A DNA stretch of 49,401 nt from Rhodanobacter spathiphylli B39 (GCF_000264295.1 NZ_AJXT01000022.1:1-49401); one strand, 5' to 3'; shown: positions 9,001-16,965, counted from the first letter of the stretch. The notes: generated from the letters alone by a model not told the origin. Made by a program: numbers and translations.

Positions 9001-9190
9001 CTCCCTCCCCTGCGCAGCAGGGGAGGGTTGGGGTGGGGTTCGCTCTTGATCGTGATTGCAAGGTCAAAAGCGACCCCCTCCCTACCTGTACTCGGGCCCT
9101 CCGTGGCCCTCGCCCTTCGGGCGGCTCACGCCGCACAAATCGGCAGTCCTGCCGATTTGTCCCCTGCAAGCAGGGGGAGGAGCAAAGCGG
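9001..9190. repeat. Intergenic palindromic repeat block
   Basis: Entire gap between the glutaredoxin-like gene and the GTPase gene. Contains a perfect 11-base stem CCCTCCCCTGC/GCAGGGGAGGG (9003-9027), the shared word GCTCTTGATC (9042-9051), and a perfect 12-base stem ACAAATCGGCAG/CTGCCGATTTGT (9135-9160) with a 2-base loop, followed by CCCCTGCAAGCAGGGG. No coding content seen. The two convergent flanking genes end against it, so the hairpins may serve as bidirectional transcript ends. Confidence 0.75.
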
Positions 9191-10555
9191 CTACCCGCGC
9201 CGGCTTTTCAAGCGCTTCAGGATTTCCTCGCGCGCCTCGCGCAGGATCGAATCGCGATCGAGGCTGGCCACGATGTCGGCGACGGCGCGCTTGGCGCCCG
9301 CTTCGCCCCAGGATTTTCCGCCGACCAGGTAACGCTCCGCGGCGCGGCCGATCAGCACGGTGGCGTACCAGCCCAGCGCGCCCTGCGCCGCGGCGGTGAC
9401 CACGACGGACAAGCCGGCACTGACGCCCTTCAAGGCCGAGGCGACCAGTTGCATGCCCCAGATCGCGCCCATCAGGGCGGCCAGTTGCGCGGAGATCACC
9501 GCGACCAGCCGGCCGGATTCGGCGCGGGTCAGCGGCAGGCCGTAGACGCGGGACAGTTGCACCACCATCGCCGCATCCAGTCCCGCGGCGGCCAGCAGGT
9601 CGGCGACCGGGATCGGGTTCAACGCGACCGCGACGCCCTTGGCGATGCAGTAGTGATGGATCAGCTTCGCCGCCACCGCCTTGCGGGTTTCGGCGATGCG
9701 CGCGCTGACCTGGTCGGTGAGCCGGCCGGCGTACAGGCCGGCGTTGATCGCCGACAGCGTCTTGCCTTCGCGGGCGGCGATCGCCAGCAGGCGCTCGCGC
9801 AGCGCGGCGACGTCCGGCGTGCGCGCTTGCTCGCGTTGCTGTTCGTGGCCGCGGGCGTCGACTTCGACCACTCGTTGCGGGGCCGGGTGGGCCGCCACCG
9901 CCAGCACGTCTTCGGCGCGCACCAGCCCGGCCACGCGCAGGCGCAGGTGTTCGAGCAGGCCGTCCAGTTCGTCGCGGCCGTAGCGGTCGGCCTTGTTCAG
10001 TGCGAGCAGCAGCGGGCGCTGGGTCGCGGCAAGACTTTTCAGCGCATCGAGTTCTTCGCGGGTAAGGTCGCCGTCGCAGACGAAGATCACCAGGTCGCTG
10101 ACCTCGGCCACCTCGAATGCGAGTTTCTCGCGGGCCTCGCCGTCGAGCTCGTTGATGCCGGGCGTGTCGATCAGCACCAGCCCGTCGTGCTGGGCCTCGT
10201 CCAGCATGGCGTGCTCGGCATCGGTGGTGGTGCCGTGCAGGACGCCCACGGCGAACGCCTCGCGGCCGAGCAGCGCATTGCCCAGCGCCGACTTGCCTGC
10301 GGAGACGCGGCCGAACACGGCCACGTGCAGTTCGCCACGCTGGAGCTTGTCCAGCATCTGCTCGACGCGGCTGAAATCCGCGGCCAGTTCGCTGCGTACC
10401 GACGCCGGGATGCCCGGGTCATCCAGCAGGGCGCGCAGGCTGTCGGCGACCTGGGCGGAGCCGGCGTTCGCGCGCGCGGGCGGCGTGGTGGCCCGTTCGG
10501 TGCGGCCGCTGCCGACCCATCCGCGCAGACGCCGCCACAGGCTGTCGTTCGGCAT
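9191..10555 (-). CDS. GTPase with C-terminal DUF697 membrane region
   Basis: 454 aa. G1 GRVSAGKS (82-89), G3 DTPG (130-133) and G4 NKAD (187-190) define an Era/TrmE-like GTPase domain; a Thr pair in HGTTTDAE is the G2 candidate. The C-terminal half (about 290-430) is hydrophobic with Gly/Ala-rich helices (NPIPVADLLAAAGLDAAM, AALMGAIWGMQL) typical of DUF697. Likely membrane-associated; cellular role unknown. The first gene of a possible four-gene minus-strand block is upstream: its start is 8 bases after the stop of the YceI gene at 10564, suggesting co-transcription with the YceI-b561-YceI genes. Confidence 0.85.
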   Translation of the reverse strand: MPNDSLWRRLRGWVGSGRTERATTPPARANAGSAQVADSLRALLDDPGIPASVRSELAADFSRVEQMLDKLQRGELHVAVFGRVSAGKSALGNALLGREAFAVGVLHGTTTDAEHAMLDEAQHDGLVLIDTPGINELDGEAREKLAFEVAEVSDLVIFVCDGDLTREELDALKSLAATQRPLLLALNKADRYGRDELDGLLEHLRLRVAGLVRAEDVLAVAAHPAPQRVVEVDARGHEQQREQARTPDVAALRERLLAIAAREGKTLSAINAGLYAGRLTDQVSARIAETRKAVAAKLIHHYCIAKGVAVALNPIPVADLLAAAGLDAAMVVQLSRVYGLPLTRAESGRLVAVISAQLAALMGAIWGMQLVASALKGVSAGLSVVVTAAAQGALGWYATVLIGRAAERYLVGGKSWGEAGAKRAVADIVASLDRDSILREAREEILKRLKSRRG

Positions 10556-10563
10556 CGGGCGCC

Positions 10564-11109
10564 TTACTTCGCCGCCAGCTGCAGATGTGCGGTGACCTTC
10601 ACGTCGCCGCCGATCACCGAGGTGTCGGCGTAGTCACCGGTGCCCACGCCGAAATCCAGCCGCTTCACCGTGCCGGCCACGTCCAGCGTGGCGCCGCCGG
10701 CCTGCGGCGTGAACGTCACGTCCAGGCTCACCGGCTTGCTGATGCCGTGCAGGGTGAGCGTGCCATCGGCGATCACCTTGGCGCCGACTTGGCGGAAGCC
10801 GGTGGTGACGAAGTGCGCCTTGGGGAATTTCGCCACGTCGAAGAAATCCGAGCCGGGCAGGGCGCTGTCGCGATCGCCGTCGCCGGTCTTCACGCTGGCC
10901 AGGTCCACTTCGACGTCGAACTTCGAGCTGGCGAGGTTCGCGGCGTCGTAGCTGATCGCGGCGGTCCAACGGCCGAACTTGCCGTCGAACGATTCGCCCT
11001 GGAAGGTGTTGCTGAAACCGAGCGTGCTCGATGCCGGTTGCACGGTGTAGTCGGTGGCTGCGGCAGCAAGGGGCAGGGCCAGGGCGAGCAGGATGGCAAG
11101 TCGTTTCAT
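10564..11109 (-). CDS. YceI family periplasmic protein
   Basis: 181 aa with signal peptide MKRLAILLALALPLAAAA and a mature YceI domain: YTVQPASSTLGFSNTFQG, FDGKFGRW, SDFFDVAKFPKAHFVTTGF, GTLTLHGISKPVSLDVTF. Its ATG (11109) overlaps the TGA of the cytochrome b561 gene (stop ends 11106) by 4 bases, so the two are translationally coupled. YceI/b561 pairs are a recurring arrangement; a periplasmic lipid or quinone-like ligand is likely but unproven. Confidence 0.92.
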   Translation of the reverse strand: MKRLAILLALALPLAAAATDYTVQPASSTLGFSNTFQGESFDGKFGRWTAAISYDAANLASSKFDVEVDLASVKTGDGDRDSALPGSDFFDVAKFPKAHFVTTGFRQVGAKVIADGTLTLHGISKPVSLDVTFTPQAGGATLDVAGTVKRLDFGVGTGDYADTSVIGGDVKVTAHLQLAAK

Positions 11110-11675
11110 GAGCGGTCTCCTCGGGAAGTCGGACGGCCAAACGGCAGCATCCGGCGCAGCACGTTGTCATGGTCGAATACATGATGCTTCAGCGCGGCGC
11201 CGACATGGGCCACCAGCAGCAGGATGAGGAACCAGAACAGGTACTCGTGCACGCCGTGCGCGAAGTGGCGCAGTTCGTCGTTCTTCGCCGCCAGCGCGGG
11301 CAGGTTGAACTGCTTGAACCATTGCAGCGGCTTGCCGGTGACCGAGTTGAACCACCAGCCGCTGAGCGGAATCGCCACGATCAGCAGGTACAACAGCGCA
11401 TGCACGATGCGCGCGCTCCATTGCTGCCAGCGCGGCGCCGCCTCTTCCCGCGGGCGACCGTCGCGCCAGCGCCAGAGCACGCGTAGCAGCACCAGCGCCA
11501 GCACGGTGAGGCCGATCGACTTGTGCAGGGCCAGCCAGTTGATCTTCTGCATCGGCGAGTGGGCCAGGTCCATCAGCAGGCCGAACGTGCCGTTGCCGAG
11601 GATCGCCAGCGCGATGGTCCAGTGGAAGAACTTCGCGACCGAACCCCATTGGCGTTCGTTGCTGCGCAGGCTCAT
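11106..11675 (-). CDS. Cytochrome b561 family membrane protein
   Basis: 189 aa, four hydrophobic segments. Heme-ligand candidates: FFHWTIALAI (H18), ALHKSIGL (H50), RIVHALLYLL and FAHGVHEYLFWF/LLVAHVGAALKHH in the last helices. Matches the CybB/YodB group that moves electrons between quinol and superoxide or periplasmic acceptors. Sits between two yceI genes with 4-base overlaps at both ends, a strongly coupled operon. Confidence 0.92.
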   Translation of the reverse strand: MSLRSNERQWGSVAKFFHWTIALAILGNGTFGLLMDLAHSPMQKINWLALHKSIGLTVLALVLLRVLWRWRDGRPREEAAPRWQQWSARIVHALLYLLIVAIPLSGWWFNSVTGKPLQWFKQFNLPALAAKNDELRHFAHGVHEYLFWFLILLLVAHVGAALKHHVFDHDNVLRRMLPFGRPTSRGDRS

Positions 11676-12292
11676 GGATTCTCCTTGCCGGATGTCATGG
11701 CGTGGTCGTCACGGACCGCCTCCAGCTCCAGCCACACGCTGACCTGCGCGCCGATCGAGTTGGGGTTGGCGGTGATGTCGTAGTCGTTGCGGTCAAGCAT
11801 CGCGGTGGCCGAGAAGCCGATGACTTCATGGGTTTCGTAAATCGTCCTGGCCGCCCGGTTGAAGGTGAACGCCAGGTCCAGCGGCCGGGTGACGCCGCGC
11901 AGGGTCAACCGGCCATGCAGGACTCCGTGCCTTTCATCTTTGCGCTCGACACCGGTGCTGACGAAATGCGCGTAGCGCTGGCCCGCGCAATCGAGCAGGG
12001 ACGACTTGCACACGGCCCTGTTCCAGCCGGCATCGCCCATGTCCACGCCAGCCAGGTCGACATCCAGCTCGGTCGCGGCGCTGCTCCAGTCCCGAGGATC
12101 GAAACGCAGCCAGCCGCGCGCGATGTGCAGCCGTCCGAACGGCCGCGAGTAGCCGTTGTGGCTGATGCTGAAGACGACCTGGCTGTGCACCGTGTCATAG
12201 CGCCAGGTATTTTCCGCGGCATGCACCGCCGCCAGCGGCAACAGCATTGCCGCGAGGCACCACAGCCAGCGGATTGGGCGCAAGCAGGACAT
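11672..12292 (-). CDS. YceI family periplasmic protein, divergent
   Basis: 206 aa, first gene of the yceI-b561-yceI operon. N-terminal hydrophobic stretch ending VHAAENTW acts as signal peptide. Mature part: YDTVHSQVVFSISHNGYSRPFGRLHI, RYAHFVSTGVE, GVLHGRLTLRGVTRPLDL, and an extra pair of Cys (CKSSLLDC). It is more divergent than the two other YceI proteins of this window. ATG at 12292; stop overlaps the b561 start by 4 bases. Confidence 0.87.
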   Translation of the reverse strand: MSCLRPIRWLWCLAAMLLPLAAVHAAENTWRYDTVHSQVVFSISHNGYSRPFGRLHIARGWLRFDPRDWSSAATELDVDLAGVDMGDAGWNRAVCKSSLLDCAGQRYAHFVSTGVERKDERHGVLHGRLTLRGVTRPLDLAFTFNRAARTIYETHEVIGFSATAMLDRNDYDITANPNSIGAQVSVWLELEAVRDDHAMTSGKENP

Positions 12293-12456
12293 GGGGCGAA
12301 GTCTGGCCGATCGGCGGCGCGGCTGCCAGCATCAGGGCGTGAACGGTGGGTTTCTCTGGTGATCCCACGGAGGTGGGTGAGGGGCGTTTCCTGCGCCCGG
12401 CTCCGGTTGGAACGAGGCGATGCCTGCTTCCCTCCTTGTAATGGCGCCCTGCGCGT

Positions 12457-13235
12457 TCGTCATTCCGGCGGAGGCCGGCATCGCGCTTGCTGTTTTTGAG
12501 CGGGGCTTTCGCGTGGCCTTGTGCGTCAGAGCAAAAGCTTTCGTCCTCCTTCGGAGGGCGAGTTACTTCTCTTTTGCTTGTCCAAAAGAGAAGTAACCAA
12601 GAGAAAACGACCCCCCGCTTGGCGCTTGTTGGGCATCCTGCCCAACAAGTCCGTGAGCCGGGGCCGGGCTTTTCGAACGGGCCTCCTGCCCGTGCGAAAA
12701 GGCGTTGCCATCCGTGGCAACGCCCGCTGCGCGGCCTGCCGACCCCGTCTCACCGCCGCACAAGGGACCCCGGTAAAGCAGCGGGCCATCGTGGCCCGCA
12801 CTCGGTGATGAAGCTGAAAAGCAAAAGCAAAAAACCAGAGCAAAAGCTCCGGTCGCCGCGGCTTTGCTCTTGATCCGGCTCTTCTGAAAAGTGCGGGCCA
12901 CGATGGCCCGCTGCTCTACCCGGGGCCCCTCTGCAGCGGCGGGCGGGTGGAGGATCAGCCCGCAGGGTGACCGGCATGGATGCCGGTCAGTTTGGCGTCA
13001 GGGCAGGATGCCCTGTCGACAAACCCCGTAACCCGCACGCGAACCTCGCAGGCAGGATGCCTGCGAGGCGCGGAAGCGGGGTGGCCTCTCTTTGGGCCAC
13101 GTTTCTCTGGCCACACAGAGAAAGGTGGCTCGGGCGCCGCAGGCGCACGAAAGCTTTGGCTCTGATGCACAAGGGCAAGCAAAAACGTCATCCCAACAGC
13201 AAGCACGATGCCGACCTTCGCCGGAATGGGGAGTA
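12457..13235. repeat. Composite of two inverted half-elements rich in palindromes
   Basis: Fills most of the 1044-base gap between 12292 and 13337. The outer ends are inverted copies: CATTCCGGCG...GGCATCG.GCTTGCTG at about 12461-12492 and its reverse complement at about 13197-13233. Inside each comes AGAGC.AAAGCTTTCGT, a short hairpin and a long hairpin. The long one in the left half is a perfect 14-base stem TTACTTCTCTTTTG (12563-12576) with CAAAAGAGAAGTAA (12583-12596). Then follow palindromes at 12625-12649, 12669-12701, 12701-12724, 12781-12799 (left half) and 12893-12911, 12968-12989, 12999-13015, 13044-13068 (right half). Apex sequences read TCC-type in the left half and GGA-type in the right half. 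No credible protein gene seen. Confidence 0.75.
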
Positions 13236-13336
13236 TGGATATGGGTTCCCACGGATGTGCCTACAGACACGTGGACGCGCAAATGTGCGGGCGCACGAAC
13301 AGGCATCGTGCAAACGCGCAGCGCCTCGATGGCGCC

Positions 13337-14338
13337 TCAGAACGTGCGCTGCACCGAGTAGTCGGCCAGGGTGGCCAGGGCGTCGCGGTGCGCCGAAGGC
13401 GCGAGGATGGCCAGCGCTTCGCGCGCCGCGTCGGCATGCTGCAGGGCACGCTCGCGGGTGCGCTCCAACGCGCCCGATTCACCGATGGCGGCGATGATGC
13501 GGTCCAGCGAATCCAGACCGCCGTGCTCGATCGCGTGGCGCAGCGACTGCGCCTGTTCCGCGCTGGCTTTTTCCAGTGCGTAGATCAGCGGCAGGGTCGG
13601 CTTGCCTTCGGCGAGGTCGTCGCCGATGTTCTTGCCCAGGGTGCCGGCGTCGCTGGTGTAGTCGAGCAGGTCGTCGGCGATCTGGAAGGCGTAGCCCAGT
13701 TCCATGCCGTAGCGGCGCAGCGCGGCGATCTGGTTTTCCGGCAGGCCGCCGAGGATGCCGCCCAGTTCGGTGGCGGCGGCGAACAGCACGGCGGTCTTGC
13801 GTTCGATCACCGCCAGGTAAGCCGCTTCGCTGACGTCGGCGTTGCCGATGTTGAGCAGCTGCAGCACCTCGCCTTCGGCGATGGTGTTGGTGGTGTCGGC
13901 GAGGATGCGCATGATGCGCATGTCGTCCAGTTCCACCATCAGCTGGAACGAGCGCGAGTAGAGGAAGTCGCCGACCAGCACGCTGGCGGCGTTGCCCCAC
14001 AACGCGTTGGCGGTCTTGCGGCCGCGGCGCAGGTCGGATTCGTCGACCACGTCGTCGTGCAGCAGGGTCGAGGTGTGGATGAATTCGATGATCGCGGCGA
14101 GCTTGGTGTGATGTTCGCCGCGGTAGCCGGCGGCGCCGGCGGCCAGCACGTGCAGCATCGGGCGCAGACGCTTGCCGCCGGAGGCGATGATGTGGTCGGC
14201 GATCTGGTTGATCAGCACCACGTCGGAGGACAGCCGCTGGCGGATCAGTGCATCGACCCGCTGCATGTCGGCGGCGGCGAGGTCGCGCACCTGGGCGAAG
14301 TCGGCGGGTCGGGGAGCGTCGGCGGGCATCGAATTCAT
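13337..14338 (-). CDS. ispB: Polyprenyl (octaprenyl) diphosphate synthase
   Basis: 333 aa trans-isoprenyl diphosphate synthase that builds the ubiquinone side chain by adding isopentenyl units. First Asp-rich motif DDVVDESDLRRGR with preceding LLH, second motif DDLLDYTSD preceded by AFQIA; GGKRLRP binds substrate near residue 55. Length and pattern match the octaprenyl synthase group, but chain length is not proven. ATG at 14338; divergent from the MFS gene. Its 3' end is followed by the large palindromic repeat block. Confidence 0.9.
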   Translation of the reverse strand: MNSMPADAPRPADFAQVRDLAAADMQRVDALIRQRLSSDVVLINQIADHIIASGGKRLRPMLHVLAAGAAGYRGEHHTKLAAIIEFIHTSTLLHDDVVDESDLRRGRKTANALWGNAASVLVGDFLYSRSFQLMVELDDMRIMRILADTTNTIAEGEVLQLLNIGNADVSEAAYLAVIERKTAVLFAAATELGGILGGLPENQIAALRRYGMELGYAFQIADDLLDYTSDAGTLGKNIGDDLAEGKPTLPLIYALEKASAEQAQSLRHAIEHGGLDSLDRIIAAIGESGALERTRERALQHADAAREALAILAPSAHRDALATLADYSVQRTF

Positions 14339-14430
14339 GGAGGCATCACAGCGGCGTAGGCGGCGATTATACGGGCTGCAGGAACTTGCGCCGCGACATG
14401 TCGCCGCAAACGGGCGACAGGCCCTCCGCT

Positions 14431-14473
14431 TATAATGCCGGCCATGACTTTTTCGATGTCCGGTTTCCGGTGA
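14431..14473 (+). promoter_or_regulatory. Perfect -10 box and 9-codon overlapping upstream ORF before the MFS gene
   Basis: TATAAT at 14431-14436 is a consensus -10; the expected start point (about 14443) falls at ATG 14444. That ATG opens a nine-residue frame (MTFSMSGFR) whose TGA (14471-14473) overlaps the GTG start of the MFS gene (14470). If right, the mRNA would begin leaderless and reach the transporter gene by reinitiation. No good -35 box is visible at the proper distance. Confidence 0.35.
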
Positions 14474-15672
14474 GCAAACTCTCGCATTCCGAACTGCGCA
14501 GCGCGCTGACCCTGGCCTGCGTGATCAGCCTGCGCCTGTTCGGTCTGTTCCTGATCATGCCGGTGTTCTCGCTGTACGCGAAGGCGATGCCCGGTTCCAC
14601 CGGCTTCATGATCGGGCTGGCGCTGGGCGTCTACGGCATCGGCCAGGTGCTGCTGCAGATCCCGCTGGGGCTGCTGTCCGACCGGATCGGACGCAAGCCG
14701 GCGATTACCCTGGGCCTGATCCTGTTCGCCATCGGCGGATTGATCGCGGCGATGTCGCACACGCTGACCGGCATCGTGATCGGTCGCGCGGTGCAGGGCA
14801 TGGGTGCGGTAGCGGGCGCCGGCATCGCGCTGGTGGCCGACCTCACCGCCGAGGAGAACCGCGGCAAGGCGATGGGCATCATCGGCGTGTCGATCGGACT
14901 GGCCTTCCTGCTGGCGCTGATCCTGGGGCCGCCGCTGGAGGCGGTCGCCGGGTTGCCCGGCCTGTTCGGCGCCACCTCGATCCTGGCCCTGCTGTCGTTG
15001 ATCCTGCTGTGGCTGATCGTGCCCACGCCGGAACGTGCGCGGGCACCCGCCGCGGCCGGCTTCGGCGCCGTGCTGGCGATGCTGCGCGATGGCCGCATGC
15101 TGGTGCTGAACGGCTCGGTGTTCTTCCTGCATGCGCTGCTCACCGCCAGCTTCGTGGGCTTGCCGTTGCTGCTGGCGAACACCTTGCACCTGCCGGTGAG
15201 CCGGCACTGGGAGCTGTACCTGCCGGTGATGACGGTGGCGGCGTTCGTGATGGGCGCAAGCCTGCATCACATGCGCGAGGTGGCGCAGAGCCTGCGCATC
15301 GTGATGGTCTGCGTGGTGGCGATCGGGCTGGCCCTGCTGGGTTTTGCGTTTTCGGGCAGCCACCTGGCCGCCTTCGGCGTGGCCGCCGCGGTGTTCTTCT
15401 CCGCGTTCAACCTGCTGGAGGCCGCGCTGCCCAGCCTGGTCTCGCGGCTGGCGCCGGAGCATTTGCGCGGCGCCGCGATGGGTGCGTATTCGACCAGCCA
15501 GTTCATCGGCGCGTTCGTGGGCGGCACCTTGGGCGGCATGGCGCTGGGCCGGCTCGGGCCGGATGGTGTGTTCGTCTGCGCCGCGGCGTTCACCGTGCTG
15601 TGGCTGCCGCTGGTGATTGCCGGCGCGCGCCGGATGGGCCGCCAGGCCGCAGGCGAAGCCCAACCCGCGTAG
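14470..15672 (+). CDS. MFS transporter, YajR-like exporter
   Basis: 400 aa, 12 predicted membrane helices. RLFGLFLIMPVFSLYAKAMP opens TM1; GLLSDRIGRKPAITLGL is the MFS loop 2-3 signature; GRAVQGMGAVAGAGIALVADLT holds the TM4-5 antiporter-like region. Closest in style to YajR, though the extra C-terminal ferredoxin-like domain of YajR is not present here. Start taken as GTG 14470 because the family N-terminus begins close to it; an in-frame ATG at 14398 would add 24 residues without family support. Substrate unknown. Confidence 0.85.
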   Translation: MSKLSHSELRSALTLACVISLRLFGLFLIMPVFSLYAKAMPGSTGFMIGLALGVYGIGQVLLQIPLGLLSDRIGRKPAITLGLILFAIGGLIAAMSHTLTGIVIGRAVQGMGAVAGAGIALVADLTAEENRGKAMGIIGVSIGLAFLLALILGPPLEAVAGLPGLFGATSILALLSLILLWLIVPTPERARAPAAAGFGAVLAMLRDGRMLVLNGSVFFLHALLTASFVGLPLLLANTLHLPVSRHWELYLPVMTVAAFVMGASLHHMREVAQSLRIVMVCVVAIGLALLGFAFSGSHLAAFGVAAAVFFSAFNLLEAALPSLVSRLAPEHLRGAAMGAYSTSQFIGAFVGGTLGGMALGRLGPDGVFVCAAAFTVLWLPLVIAGARRMGRQAAGEAQPA

Positions 15673-15779
15673 CGCTTGTCCCGGCACCGCCGGCGTTCGG
15701 CCTGCACCGGGTTTGCAATGGCGGATCGGCGGCCCAATCATGTGGCCACGGCGACTTCGCTGCATGGGGTGGCGCTCCG

Positions 15780-16751
15780 ATGGCTCATGAAATCATCGCG
15801 CTGATGGCGCAATACGGCGTGCTGCTGGTGTTCCTCAATGTGCTGGTGACCCAGCTGGGCGCGCCGCTGCCGGCGGTGCCGACCCTGGTGGTGGCCGGTG
15901 CGCTGGTGGCCGGCGGGCAGATGGGCGTGGCCGCGGTGTTGTCGGTCGCGGTGGCCGCCGCGCTGCTCAGCGACGCGGTGTGGTTTGCCGCGGGGAGGCG
16001 CTACGGCGGTGGCGTGATGCGGCTGCTGTGCCGCATTTCGCTGTCGCCCGATTCCTGCGTGGAACGCTCCGAACTGCACTTCCAGCGCTGGCGCGGGCAG
16101 ATCCTGCTGATCGCCAAGTTCGTTCCGGGACTGGCCACGGTGGCGCCGCCGCTGACCGGTGCGATGGGGCTGCCGCTGTCCAGGTTCCTGCTGTTCGACG
16201 GCATCGGCTCGCTGCTGTGGGCCGCGGTGGCGATCAGCCTGGGCTACGCGTTCGCGACCCAGATCGACGACCTGCTGGCCGCCATCGCCAACGCCGGCAC
16301 GCTGGCGCTGGAGGCGATGCTGGTGCTGCTGGCGCTGTACGTGCTGGCGCGCTGGTGGCAGCGCCGGCAGTTGCTGCGCACGCTGCGCATGGCGCGCATC
16401 TCGGTGGACGAACTGCATCAGGCGATGCAGTCCGCCCGGGCGCCGGTGGTGCTGGACGTGCGGGCACCGGGCTCGCGCCTGCTCGATACCCGGGTGCTGC
16501 CCGGCGCCCTGCTGCTGGACGAGCATGGCATCGACCGCAGCGTGAACGACATCCCGTTCGATCACGAGCTGGTGGTCTACTGCAATTGCCCCAACGAGGT
16601 CTCCGCCGCCCGCGTGGCCAAGGTGCTGATCGGCCAGGGCTACCGCCGGGTGCGTCCGCTGCTGGGCGGGCTGGAGGCGTGGGACGCGGCCGGCTATCGG
16701 GTCGAGCGCCTGCCGGCGGTGGCGGAGGCAGGCCTGCATTCGATCGCCTGA
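15780..16751 (+). CDS. VTT/DedA-like membrane protein fused to a rhodanese domain
   Basis: 323 aa two-part protein. Residues 1-200 are a DedA/VTT membrane domain: TQLGAPLPAVPTLVVAGAL, GRRYGG, and the conserved LIAKFVPGLATVAPPLTGAMG with FLLFDGIGSLLW. Residues 215-310 form a rhodanese domain: PVVLDVRAPGSRL, then the active-site loop YCNCPNEVSAARVA with Cys, and RRVRPLLGGLEAWDAAGY. It may deliver or sense sulfur species at the membrane; function not established. ATG 15780 lacks a strong ribosome site (GGGGTGGCG upstream). Followed by the kdp operon. Confidence 0.87.
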   Translation: MAHEIIALMAQYGVLLVFLNVLVTQLGAPLPAVPTLVVAGALVAGGQMGVAAVLSVAVAAALLSDAVWFAAGRRYGGGVMRLLCRISLSPDSCVERSELHFQRWRGQILLIAKFVPGLATVAPPLTGAMGLPLSRFLLFDGIGSLLWAAVAISLGYAFATQIDDLLAAIANAGTLALEAMLVLLALYVLARWWQRRQLLRTLRMARISVDELHQAMQSARAPVVLDVRAPGSRLLDTRVLPGALLLDEHGIDRSVNDIPFDHELVVYCNCPNEVSAARVAKVLIGQGYRRVRPLLGGLEAWDAAGYRVERLPAVAEAGLHSIA

Positions 16752-16788
16752 TCCCCGTCGCGGGACCTGCAAAAAAATTTACGCGATC

Positions 16789-16831
16789 TATACGGCCGGC
16801 GGCCGGATTGCTACCCCTTTCTTATACGGCC
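16789..16831 (+). promoter_or_regulatory. Repeated 9-mer in the kdp leader (candidate operator)
   Basis: TATACGGCC occurs at 16789-16797 and 16823-16831, 34 bases apart, in the only A/T-containing stretch upstream of the kdp operon (also AAAAAAATTTACG at 16771-16783). Such spaced direct repeats can be binding sites of response regulators. No clear -35/-10 pair or KdpE consensus could be fixed. Confidence 0.3.
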
Positions 16832-16872
16832 ATTCCTAAAGTGCGCGTCGTTCTCCCGAGGAGTCGACGTCG

Positions 16873-16965
16873 ATGGATGCCGTCTATCTGCTGTTCCTGC
16901 TGGTGCTGTGCGCCGCCACGCTGGGCTTTGCGCTGATCTGCGATCGGCTGGGCCCGCGCAAGTGA
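16873..16965 (+). CDS. Small membrane protein upstream of kdpF
   Basis: 30 aa: start MDAVYLLFLL, one hydrophobic helix, end ICDRLGPRK. ATG 16873 follows GAGGAGTCGACGTCG, a usable ribosome site. It is distinct from KdpF, which follows 49 bases later. Similar short one-helix proteins ahead of kdpF are known by position in other genomes; here it would be the first gene of the operon. Possible role: assembly or stability of the Kdp complex, as for KdpF. Confidence limited by size. Confidence 0.6.
   Translation: MDAVYLLFLLVLCAATLGFALICDRLGPRK

Noticed and set aside
12487..13206. Several open frames of 60-130 codons in the palindromic gap
   Set aside because: They run through hairpins and repeats in all frames, have no ribosome sites and carry repeat-derived peptides; not credible genes.
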